A DNA stretch of 64,000 bases from Bryoerythrophyllum caledonicum. Taxonomy: Eukaryota; Streptophyta; Bryopsida; Pottiales; Pottiaceae. Positions 8,162-17,618 of this stretch are shown one piece after another. Every line of letters starts with the position of its first letter. The first letter of the stretch is position 1. The notes under the pieces were generated by a model that was not told the DNA's origin, did not search any database, and was given only the letters and a program-made list of their open reading frames with translations. The stretch spans positions 13,718,291 to 13,782,290 of the forward strand of contig OZ020515.1 in NCBI GenBank assembly GCA_963971425.1. Direction: 5' to 3'. The position numbers and the translations under genes are program-made.

Positions 8162-11100
8162 GCTCATGTCTCGAAGAGTACTATCCTAAATTCTGACTCT
8201 GAGGACTCTGGTTTTTCTCAATCTTCAGAACTGGCAAGTGATGCCTATTGCACTAGCTCAGTTCACTCTGGTTCCCGAAATTCTGGAACAGATGATACCA
8301 ACCGGTTTGCTGACAGTGCGGCCACAGAGCACATGACGAATGCACGTTACTGCTTTACACGTTTTGAAAGTATTCTTGATCTGACCTCGAGTGTTTCTGT
8401 GGCGGATGACTATAAACTCTATGTTCGTGGCATTGGCGACGTTTTGGTATTTTTGACAATTCATGGTGCTACAACCATTGAGATGCTGTCGAATGTTCTG
8501 TACGTTCCAAACCTTCAGCAGAACCTTGTATCCATTCCTCAGCTAATGGCTTCAAGCCTTGCTGTCATCTTCTTACATGACAATTGCGAAATGATTGCAA
8601 ATCATGGAAATGGACGGTTGATCTATACCGCTCATATGGATCAGGGTTTGTTAAAAATGGATTTCACGTTATGTGAAAATTCTTCATCTGCTCACCTGGT
8701 CTCTTCTGATCCTGCTGAGCCCCTTCAGAAGCTTCCTCATGCCACTCGTAATCTTCGACGTTGGCACGAGCGCTTCTGCCATGCAAACCTTAAGGTAGTC
8801 AAGTTTATGGCCAAGCACCACTCTGTTTCGGTATTGAGTATAACTGGTGACTGTTCACTACCGCTATGCAAAGGATGCCTGCATGGGAAACAACATTGCT
8901 TATCGTTTCCTACGAATTCGGATGCTGACCGAGATTTGAAGAGAGCCAGATCACCGGGTTTGTTTTTCCACACAGATGTGGTAGGGCCTTTTGATGTGAC
9001 TTCTCATGGAGGTCACAGATTCTTTGTGATTTTCAAAGATGACCACAGCCATTTTCGGTTTGTCTTCTATTTAGTGCATAAGAATGAGATGCTGGCCCGT
9101 TTCCAAGAGCTCTACAGTCTCATTCGACCGCAACTACATCAACGCATTGTGAAGATCCAAAGCGACAATGGGACAGAGTTCAAGAATCAAGCCTTCAGGA
9201 ATTTTTGTGCCAAGCATGGGATCAGGCATGATTTCACGTCCCCCTATACCCCTGAGCAAAATTCGGTGGCAGAGAGAGACAATCGCATTGTCGTCAAAGC
9301 AGCTCGCTATATGTTGCACTCACGAAGTGTTGATCGGCATTTTTGGGCAGAGGCTATTGCAAATGTTGTATACACCATGAATCGTGTGGTATCTCGAACT
9401 ATACAGAGTGTGACACCTTATGAAAAATTCTACGGTCAGATTCCTTCTGTAGCACATCTTCGTACCTTTGGCTGTCCAGCCTATGCCCATGTGCCTACGC
9501 AGCTGCGCCGGAAGCTTGACAGCAAAACGCATGAGTGTATTTTTCTCGGTTATTGTGACACTTCGAAAGCATACCGCCTCTGGAGCCTCGAGAAATACCG
9601 CTTACTCATTTCTCGCGACGTCGTTTTTTATGAGGATTCGTTGGAGCCTGTTGCCTGTCGATCGCATCTTTTGCCTGATCCATACCTTGGAAATTTATTT
9701 CCTGAAGATGTCTCCCCGGTGGATACTCCGTTGTTTCATACAGTTGATTCTATTCTTCAACATCCTACTATGACTAATACTCTTTCTCGAGCATCAACTA
9801 CCAGTGGGAGATCTCAGGTCCCTGCTCAAACTCTCAATGTGTATCCTTCTACTCCATGTGTGCAAACCAGTGGGAGTCAATTGGTCTCGTCCCCTTGCCA
9901 AAGTGCCAGCATTCAGATGCATACTGGAAGTGACCTTCGGGAGGTCTCTTCTCCCAGTGGGAGTACCGTGCATTGTTCACCTCGAAGTATCACCCGTTCT
10001 CACACCAGTGGGAGTCAACTGGACTCGTCACCTTCTCGTAGTACCAGTACTTCTTTGCCTACAATCGGTGATTCTAGGGAAACCTCTCTTTCCAGTGGGA
10101 GTGCTTTACGTATTTTTACTTCTCCTAGTTCTAATTCTACTGATGAACTAAACCCTGTCATCAAGACTCGGTCTATTAATGAGCTGCTACGTCTTTTACC
10201 TCCAGTTGCCTCAGCTGCAAATCTTGTTTCAGAATCTTTACTGATTATTGAACCTGCCACCTACAAGGCCGTATTAAACTCTGCACAGAGTTCTCAGTGG
10301 ATCGCTGCTATGGATGAAGAATTTCAGTCCCTCGTTCAGAATCATACCTGGGATTTGGAGCGTCTTCCTCGTGGACGACAGCCAGTTACTTGTAAATGGT
10401 TGTTCAAATTGAAACATAATGCAGATGGTTCAATTGCGCGTTACAAAGCTCGACTTGTGGCAAGAGGATTCTCTCAAGTTCCTGGCCTTGACTATGCTGA
10501 AACTTTTGCTCCTGTAGCAAAGCTTGATAGTATCCGCACAATCCTTTCTATTGCGGCTGCCGAAGATCTTGAGATGCGGCAGTTTGATATCAAGACCACG
10601 TTCCTGCATGGTGATCTTTCTGAGGAAATCTATATGGTGCAAGTCCCTGGCTATGAGGTAGCTGGTGATCACGTCTGTCGACTCAGGAAGAGTCTTTACG
10701 GTCTCAAGCAGGCTTCCAGGGCCTGGAACATAAAATTTGACCGCTTTATTCGTCATTTTGATCTTCATCCCATAGTAGAGGATCCATGTGTCTATGCTTC
10801 AGTTTCATCCCCTCGCCTCATCACTACTATCTTTGTTGACGATGGACTTGCTGTCTGCAAGTCGCTAGATCGACTTATGGAGCTGATTGCGTATCTTCGA
10901 CAAACCTTTGACGTTACAGATGGACCAGCTGATGTCTATTTTGGTTTCCGTATTCATCGAAATCGTTTCTCTTTTGAGCTATTGCTTGATCAAGCTCGGT
11001 TCACTTTATCCATTCTAATCAAGTTTGGCCTGGAGAATTCCAACTCGGTCTCTACGCCAATAGACTCAAATGTTCAGCTTGAGAGCGTTCGTTTGGATGA

Positions 11101-11812
11101 TGCTGGTTTGAAGCCTACATTTCCATACCAAGAAATGGTCGGCAGCTGTCTCTATCTTGCCACCACTACCCGCCATGATCTCACTTTTGCCGTTTCAAAG
11201 GTCGCTCAGTTCTCTTCGAACTTTCGTGAGATCCACTATACTGCTGTTACAAGAATTTTCAAGTATCTACGAGGCACCAATGGTCTTGGTATCTACTATT
11301 CTCGCCCTTCTCTTCATCGAAATCATTTAACAACCTACGCTGATGCGGACTATGCGGGTGACCTCGATGATAGAAAATCGAAGAGTGGCGTGGTTATTCT
11401 CCTCAACTCTGCGCCAATTATGTGGATTTCCCGCAAGCAGCTGTGCACTGCGAGCTCAACTACTGAGGCCGAGTACATCGCTGCCTCTCTTGCAAGCAAA
11501 GAGACGCACTGGGCTCGCTGTTTGTTGAACAGTATTGGTTTTTCGCAGCCTGTTCCTACTCCTCTTTTAAGTGACAACCAAGCTGCTATCCGTTTGGTTC
11601 ACAATCCAGAGCACCATAAACGGACAAAGCACATTGGCGTTGCGTATCACGTCATTCGGGAGTACCAGGCTAATCAGGAAATTGAGATCCAGTACGTCTC
11701 AACAACTGTTCAGTTGGCAGATCTGTTCACCAAAGCATTGCCTGCGGATAAATTTCATCATCTCCGATCTGCTCTAAATATGACGCAGTGGATCAAAGAA
11801 GTGGGAGACTGA
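8162..11812 (+). CDS. copia Pol (protease, integrase, RT, RNase H)
   Basis: Open in the gag frame from just after the TAG to 11812; the first Met is at 8333. The protease site reads FADSAATEHM where copia has DSGA, so the third active-site residue is changed. Integrase has an HHCC-type zinc site (HERFCH ... CKGC) and a D,D,E core (DVVGPF, SDNGTEF, PEQNSVAER). RT has KARLVARGF, FDIKTTFLHG, YGLKQASRAW and the FVDD catalytic box. RNase H has YADADYAGD and TEAEYIAAS and ends TKALP. The stop codon and the protease change suggest a non-autonomous copy, although readthrough of the TAG is possible. There are no introns. Confidence 0.85.
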   Translation, partial: AHVSKSTILNSDSEDSGFSQSSELASDAYCTSSVHSGSRNSGTDDTNRFADSAATEHMTNARYCFTRFESILDLTSSVSVADDYKLYVRGIGDVLVFLTIHGATTIEMLSNVLYVPNLQQNLVSIPQLMASSLAVIFLHDNCEMIANHGNGRLIYTAHMDQGLLKMDFTLCENSSSAHLVSSDPAEPLQKLPHATRNLRRWHERFCHANLKVVKFMAKHHSVSVLSITGDCSLPLCKGCLHGKQHCLSFPTNSDADRDLKRARSPGLFFHTDVVGPFDVTSHGGHRFFVIFKDDHSHFRFVFYLVHKNEMLARFQELYSLIRPQLHQRIVKIQSDNGTEFKNQAFRNFCAKHGIRHDFTSPYTPEQNSVAERDNRIVVKAARYMLHSRSVDRHFWAEAIANVVYTMNRVVSRTIQSVTPYEKFYGQIPSVAHLRTFGCPAYAHVPTQLRRKLDSKTHECIFLGYCDTSKAYRLWSLEKYRLLISRDVVFYEDSLEPVACRSHLLPDPYLGNLFPEDVSPVDTPLFHTVDSILQHPTMTNTLSRASTTSGRSQVPAQTLNVYPSTPCVQTSGSQLVSSPCQSASIQMHTGSDLREVSSPSGSTVHCSPRSITRSHTSGSQLDSSPSRSTSTSLPTIGDSRETSLSSGSALRIFTSPSSNSTDELNPVIKTRSINELLRLLPPVASAANLVSESLLIIEPATYKAVLNSAQSSQWIAAMDEEFQSLVQNHTWDLERLPRGRQPVTCKWLFKLKHNADGSIARYKARLVARGFSQVPGLDYAETFAPVAKLDSIRTILSIAAAEDLEMRQFDIKTTFLHGDLSEEIYMVQVPGYEVAGDHVCRLRKSLYGLKQASRAWNIKFDRFIRHFDLHPIVEDPCVYASVSSPRLITTIFVDDGLAVCKSLDRLMELIAYLRQTFDVTDGPADVYFGFRIHRNRFSFELLLDQARFTLSILIKFGLENSNSVSTPIDSNVQLESVRLDDAGLKPTFPYQEMVGSCLYLATTTRHDLTFAVSKVAQFSSNFREIHYTAVTRIFKYLRGTNGLGIYYSRPSLHRNHLTTYADADYAGDLDDRKSKSGVVILLNSAPIMWISRKQLCTASSTTEAEYIAASLASKETHWARCLLNSIGFSQPVPTPLLSDNQAAIRLVHNPEHHKRTKHIGVAYHVIREYQANQEIEIQYVSTTVQLADLFTKALPADKFHHLRSALNMTQWIKEVGD

Positions 11813-11847
11813 TTATTTTTGGTCCTTGAACCATTGATATTTTCACT

Positions 11848-11856
11848 GAGTGGGAG
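11848..11856 (+). other. Polypurine tract
   Basis: GAGTGGGAG lies immediately 5' of the 3' LTR, as expected for the plus-strand primer of an LTR retrotransposon. Confidence 0.7.
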
Positions 11857-11956
11857 TATTGGAGTAAGTTGGAAGACCTTCACGTTTAGTGAGAGATTAT
11901 GGACGTTTAGTTAGAATCTCTTGACGTGTTAGTAAGGTTTCCTCATATTAGTACAG
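11857..11956 (+). repeat. 3' LTR of copia, first segment
   Basis: 100 bp matching the start of the 5' LTR with two differences (CCTC for CCCC, and T for A inside the target site). It stops at the left end of the MULE element. Confidence 0.9.
11947..11956 (+). repeat. Target-site duplication, left copy (ATTAGTACAG)
   Basis: A 10-bp sequence from the copia LTR, repeated at 28452-28461. Both copies have T where the 5' LTR has A, so they come from the same LTR. Confidence 0.9.
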
Positions 11957-12010
11957 GAGAAATGCTCATTCGTGAGCTATGAGCGGAGAGCGGAGAGCGG
12001 TGAGCAAAAA
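11957..12010 (+). repeat. MULE left terminal inverted repeat
   Basis: Starts GAGAAATGCTCATTCGTGAG and then carries GAGCGGAGAGCGGAGAGCGG. Aligned with the reverse complement of 28400-28451, the first 21 bp show 14 matches and the GAGCGG repeats follow at both ends. Confidence 0.8.
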
Positions 12011-12229
12011 AAATTATTACTTTTCAAGAGCGGTGAACAGAGAATTTAATTTTTTTTATTAACTTTCTAAATTAAAAGGACACTATTACTATGGATTATA
12101 TTTAGTAAAGAATACAATGAATACAACATAGATTAAACATAATCCGTTGTAATAATTGACATGTAAGTATGTGGTAAGTATGGTATTTTTTGGGCCATAA
12201 TACTTGAACAAAAATATTATGGGTGAATA

Positions 12230-12640
12230 TAATATAAAAGGAAAAACTAAGAGTTTTAAGCATATTTGTTAGAGAATTGCAATACTTTAAAGCTTTAGCA
12301 AATTTGAGCAGTTATTTTAGTTAAATTATCTTAGCTCCATTGCATATGACCAACAATGAGTGAATGAGCAAACTTTGACTCCACTTGGTATAAATTATTT
12401 TGCACTACTGAAGGTCTATATCTTCCACCATTGTATTATGCATGATGTTAGTTCCCTATATACCACTCATTAGAGGTAGAAAAGGGGTGTAGAATATTCA
12501 AAACTAGTATGCAAGGAGTACAGGTTCAAAAATCGTCGACTTTTAGAGTTTCTTTAAGAACTTGATATGTTTTGGAATGACAATAAAAACGGTCAATAAA
12601 AAGGTACACATCACAACTTGTAGTGGAAATAATAAAAAGT
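12230..12640 (+). repeat. Dispersed repeat family F, partial forward copy
   Basis: Contains the family's internal marks: an ACTTTGACTCCACTTGGT-like stretch, GCATGATGTTAGTTCC, AGAGGTAGAAAAGGGGTGTAG and the motif ATATGTTTTGGAATGAC. The same family recurs at 14385-15020 (reverse), 30560-31488, 43421-44240, 44294-45060 and 58066-58885. Confidence 0.6.
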
Positions 12641-13110
12641 AAAAACAGGTGCCTACCCGCAAGAATGAATGGGTTTCTAACGAAGCCCATAAACCAAGAT
12701 TTCATAATCTAGGTCATTCTACAGACCATGGCCCCTCTAGTTCCACGGAGAATGTTTTTGAAGCCCATGGTACTTGACAACGAGGTCATAAAGAATGGAT
12801 ACTCCCCAGAGCCGGACCTCAGAGTTCCCGTGATGTGATCGAAGTCACAGTTTACAACAGAAACCGTCCGGAACTCAAATTTTTTGCGATGATAATTAGT
12901 GCTTCACCAATATTATGTTGGCGGTCGCTTCATGTACATCATTCGTATAGATTTGCAAACTTCATAGCTTTGTTATTAGCGATGGTCACAATTAGCGATT
13001 GTCAGAGGTTGGTTCATAATGTAGATCAATTGAGATAAAGAAGCACCACTCTTGGAATTAGAGCCGTTGAAGGTCGCTTCGTCATTACTGTGGATAGTAT
13101 TGGACATTAA

Positions 13111-13939
13111 GAGCAAGCCCAGTCTTTCCCCGTCAAATGCTTCCGGCAACGGGAATTGACGGGGTCACTGTGGGAGGCGGGAGGGGAATGCCGAGACCCT
13201 GCCCCAGTCGACGCCGTGAAAGGGCTCCCGGCATGGACTTACCAGTGCCCCGTGGAGCTCTCGGAGCCATCGTGGCGGTCCAGCAGGGCATTAAAAAAAT
13301 GAGTTCCATAAGGGGAGGTTGTCAAGATGCTAACTAATTGCCTTCACAAAACAAGAGTGTCCATCACTTTCTCATAACAAATCCAAAAGAATGAATCAAA
13401 GCGACACACATAGACAAAAATTAGGCTTTAATGCAAATACAAAGTACAAAATCTATACATTTAAGTACATATATAAGAAATATATTAAAAGTCACCATCA
13501 TATTCAGAAGTTATGGAGGACCAATAATCTTTAGAAAATACTTTTATTTTTTTCAACATGCTTTTATTTTTTTCATTGGATCTCAACCAAAAGTTTATAA
13601 AAAAAAGTAAAAGCGTGTTGAGGTGTGCTTGAGGTGTACCTCAAGCACACCTCAACACGCTTTTACTTTTCTCATTGAATTTCAACCAAAAGTAAAAAAT
13701 AAAAGTGTGTTGAGGTGTGCTTGAGGTACACCTCAACACCTGCCATGGTGGCGTTGACTGAGTTTGTAGGGAGGAATATGTCTCCCTCCAAAGTTGCAAT
13801 TTTTGCCGAAACCGGGAGGTGGATGGCGAGACGCGGGAGGGTGGAGTGAGGATTATGGAGCATTTTGGGGTGCGGCTAAACCGCCGGGCCCGCCAAGCGC
13901 TGTTGGCGGGAGCCGTCAGCGTGGCGAGTGGGCTTGCTC
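13111..13939. mobile_element. PIF/Harbinger-like MITE inside the MULE
   Basis: Terminal inverted repeats GAGCAAGCCCA at the left and its complement at the right are flanked by TAA on both sides (13108-13110 and 13940-13942), the 3-bp TWA duplication typical of PIF/Harbinger elements. The 829-bp interior has GC-rich ends, an AT-rich centre and two foldback hairpins. There is no coding capacity. Confidence 0.7.
13603..13670. other. Perfect 33-bp inverted repeat with 2-nt loop
   Basis: Left arm 13603-13635 and right arm 13638-13670 pair at all 33 positions around GT; the core reads TTGAGGT-GT-ACCTCAA. A second related hairpin (12-bp arms) follows at about 13706-13739. It could form a cruciform or, if transcribed, a miRNA-like or siRNA-yielding hairpin. 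Confidence 0.9.
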
Positions 13940-14384
13940 TAAGAAGCGCAAATGGAAGATTATATTAGAGGAGGGACCCTTTATGTACTTCAGATCAGAT
14001 CATAATGAGTTTTTGTTGACTCAGGAGGTCTTCCGGTTGATTTGAGCCTATAATAGTATATATTTAACATGTGCTACACCGTAATTTGTTTGTGAAATTG
14101 AGGTCTATTCACAACATTGTAGAAATATACAATTGAACTGGCATTGTTTGTTTATATGCATGTTATTTAAGATGCACGTTTGCGTCAATGTCAGATGCAT
14201 GCCACACGGTTTGGTATTGCAATTTGGATGTGTAGAAGGGTGATTGAGAACTTTTGAGTGGGGATTTGAGGAAGATATTAGAGAACAAATTTGAAACATA
14301 TTATAGTTCAGACTTAAATTTGAGATTGTCAATACTAGCAAGTAACAATCTTTCCTTTCATATTGTTAAAAAACTTTGTGTGTA

Positions 14385-15020
14385 ATTAGTGAATAATTGC
14401 AATTTATACCAAGTCAAAAAATTTCACACATTGCCACACATTGTCATGCAAGGAACCAAAAAATCTCCTTTTTACATAAAACTTTGAGATCTTGTTATTT
14501 TCCACTTTTTTTTCTATTACTAGACATGGTGTAAACCTTCTCATTGACGGTTCGGATTATCATTCTAAAACATACTCTATTCCCAAAAATTAAAACGTGA
14601 ATTGGCACTTTTTGAACCTATACTCCTTGCACAACTATTTTGAACATGCTACATCCCTTCTTTACCTCTAAAAAATGGTGTACAAGGAATTAATATCATG
14701 GTGAACAGAATGGTAATGCATTTAGACCTTGTGTAGTGAAATAATTGGACACTAAGTGAAGTCAAAGTCTGCTGATCCACTAAACAATGGGATGAAAATG
14801 AACCATTTTTCCTACCTCGAACATTATAATCTTCCAATCTGTGCGGTCAAAGTTGATTAAATTTTGTGAGGATATTGTTTTTTAAGTGTCAAATGAGATC
14901 CTACGGTTAAATTTGGATGTACAATGTTTTGTTTCCTTCCACTCATTGCACTAGAATTTATAATTTTAAAGTGCTTTTGGTGTGAATTTGTCAAGGACAT
15001 TTAGGAGTTTAGGGTTAACA
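14385..15020 (-). repeat. Dispersed repeat family F, reverse copy
   Basis: Reverse complement of the family described at 12230. Its end reads GGGTTAAC near 15018, the family terminus (TTAACCC...). With the forward copy at 12230-12640 it forms an inverted pair around the MITE. Confidence 0.6.
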
Positions 15021-15309
15021 CGATCAATATTGAAAATGCTCGTTCGGGATGTCATAATTCTCATTATCAATGGGTCTGCACAAACAAAAATGATGTTGAA
15101 TAGGACAAATGTAACATCCACATTCCGAGGACCAGGTGCAAAAGCATATTAAAAAAGTAAAAGCACATGATTGAAACAAGGAGATATCATCCGATGGATC
15201 GCACATCCATGGGTCTGAGAACATGGGCGGCGGCGAAACCCTAGGACCATTTACCCTAATTTGAAGTATATGAGCGGGGGCATCGACTGCCTCTATCACT
15301 CAATCGTGG

Positions 15310-16200
15310 CTTTGCTCCTCACCACCTGCTCCACAGCCATCTCTCCTGCTCGGCAAGACTCGAGGTATTTCTCGTGCCTCGTGCAGCCCCTTCCCTCTTC
15401 TTCAATATGTTCTCTGCTTGCCGCTCAGGATTTGCGTCGTGAAGATCTTGATGCTGATGGACTGTGCACATGAACGTGAGCAGTTTCGAGAAGGAGGCAA
15501 GAAGGAGGCGGGGGTGACGTACAACTTCGAGGGGGCGGCGGTGACGAACGACTTGGCCGTTTCGAGTGCACAGGCACGTCCTGCCCTCCTGCACCGCAGT
15601 CCTTGAAGTACGTCCGCTGACCCAGCTTCAGCCCGATGTGAAGGGAATCGCCCCCGCCGCTCATGACGTCCGCTGCCACTGCTTTGCCTTCCACTGGCGT
15701 CCCTCTCCAGCGACTTCTCCTCGCTCCCACCTGACCGAACAGCGCCCAGGTTGAAGAACAGCCGGTCCTTTGCGGACCCCGGCGTCGCGAGAGTGTCCTT
15801 CACATTCTACTCGTCCGGCTCGCTCTTCACCAGCGTGCCAGGCTCGCCCCCGCCGCTGCCCCGACCCATGCCCACGCCCGGGATGCCTGACGTCACCGAC
15901 GTCCCCGAAGGCGTGCTGCTTCCCGCCGCTCTGTCGCTGCGCCGCTTTGTTGCTCGAACGCGTGGGAGTCGGAGAATCTGAGCGACAGACTTCACCTCCC
16001 ACTCCAGCCGCGCGCCTCCGCCGTACTTGCGCCCGCGGCTGCCCTCCATCCACAGGGAGGCGCCGTGACATCGTCGTGGGAGACCAAGGGTTTCATGTGG
16101 AGAACTTCGCAGTGCTCGCGTGCGCGGCTGTGTTGAGATGCGTTGTGAGTTTGAGAACGAGGAGGACGCCAGAAGAGTTTGAGAGACGAACAAGCTCAGG
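15310..16200 (-). pseudogene. Decayed coding fragment, possibly the N-terminal part of an SBP-box transcription factor
   Basis: A GC-rich island of plant-exon-like composition. Read on the minus strand, three overlapping frames give a discontinuous protein: RLEWEVKS near 16000, an in-frame stop near 15807, more open sequence, then a frame change into DSLHIGLKLGQRTYFKDC near 15640. The motif GLKLGxRTYFxD is a conserved N-terminal element of several SBP/SPL proteins (from memory of the family). The zinc-binding SBP domain itself is not present. The likeliest reading is a captured and decayed gene fragment, as in Pack-MULEs. The stop and frame change make it non-functional. Identity rests on one short motif. 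Confidence 0.4.
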
Positions 16201-16987
16201 CGAGAGATACTTCAGGTAATCTGTTTTGCGACCAATTTTATCTTTTTTTAATCACTGAAACTATATGTACGCGGTATTGTTGAAATTATATTTTACTTTT
16301 TCTAATCACTGAAACTATATGTACGCCCGGTCCCACAGTGGTAGTGGGCTGGCTGCATGTTATTGTTTGCACAATTGTTCTGTTAAGAATTTGAACGCGC
16401 TGACGGTACCAACGCTGGGCACAGTGGTTAGTCTTCGGACGAGGGGTGAAGGCCTCAAATTCTTAATAAGTTCATTTGTTGCATCTTTGGCATGTGGTTG
16501 GAGTTGGTTCAAAACCAGCACTTGGCAAAATCCTAACTAATTAATGTAGACTTTTCAGCTTAATGCTCATCCTTTTGACTTCTGAACTTTTGTAAGCATG
16601 TTAAAAGACTCGTTTTATGCTGATTTAACACATTGATCATATTGTAATTGTGATTGTATATTTATGTTGAACGTTATTTGTGGAGATAATTATTTCGCTT
16701 CATGTGCAGGTCAATTGCTTTGATGGAATGTTGTATGTTGTGCATACTTCTTCAACAAGGGAAGGGCAGATACTATTTTGACTACAATAACGGTCATAAA
16801 TTATATCTAAACAATAATATTAAATGTAGAAATTTACCAAATTGCAAATTGATTCTACAATAAATAGAATTTAGAAAAGGTCTAAATTTATAATTTGAAA
16901 TAGAAAATGATATTTCGAAAATAGAAGCCAACATTCTTTCCACTGAAGCGCAACAAACAGGGGAATGGAACATATTCAAAGAAATCG

Positions 16988-17115
16988 TCTCGTTGACCCT
17001 ATTTTGAAGTAGAACACTTCGGAGCTACAAAGAAATCGTCTCGTTACGAGACCTTGTTTTCAGGTGACCGTGGCATCAACTATCGGATTAGGCTATTCGC
17101 CTCTCGGTAACGAGA
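16988..17115. repeat. Left palindrome cluster of the MULE
   Basis: Three related sites lie just beyond the 3' end of the ParB-methyltransferase gene: GTCTCGTTGACC (half site, 16988), GTCTCGTTACGAGAC (17038-17052, 7-bp arms around one base) and TCTCGGTAACGAGA (17102-17115). They match the core of the intron array at 20077-20730. Confidence 0.8.
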
Positions 17116-17618
17116 AGTGAAGGCCAACCCTCATGCCACATTCTATATTATATTTAAAAAGAAAACAAACAATATAGAGAATAGATACATAACCTTTATG
17201 GTCTTCAAGCTTCATGATGAATTGTTTACTTGCATCATCTCAAAGAAACAAGTTATACATTATAAACTTTATTCCATTATTTTGAATGCGTTGTAAAGGG
17301 ACAATGGAGTTTAAATCTTCAAAGTGGAGTCAACTGACGACTCTAATCACTTATCAACGACGGCATCAATTTCAAAAAGCCTTATCACTGCAGGATCATA
17401 GAGTTGTCGATCTTTTTGTCTTCGTGGAGGGGACTTCATTGCTGCATATATGCTTGCCATTTGCAATGCGTATTCTGGCATATATGCAAACCGGGTAGGG
17501 CTGCATTTTATTCTTCTGCTGCGTGACATAAAAAGGATAAACATTGAGCTATGTCCATTACACAAACTGCGTTGTAAATGCCGAAAGCCCGAAAATATTA
17601 CTACACGAGCAATACTAC

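Larger units (their letters stand above)
6688..11956 (+). mobile_element. Ty1/copia retrotransposon, 3' LTR split by a DNA transposon
   Basis: Order: LTR, PBS, gag, protease, integrase, reverse transcriptase, RNase H, polypurine tract, 3' LTR, which is the copia arrangement with integrase before RT. The first 100 bp of the 3' LTR are at 11857-11956 and the LTR resumes at 28462 after the 16.5 kb insertion. After about 28510 the match to the 5' LTR breaks down, so the distal ~140 bp of the 3' LTR is missing or replaced. LTR divergence is low (2 in 100), so the element is fairly young. Confidence 0.9.
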
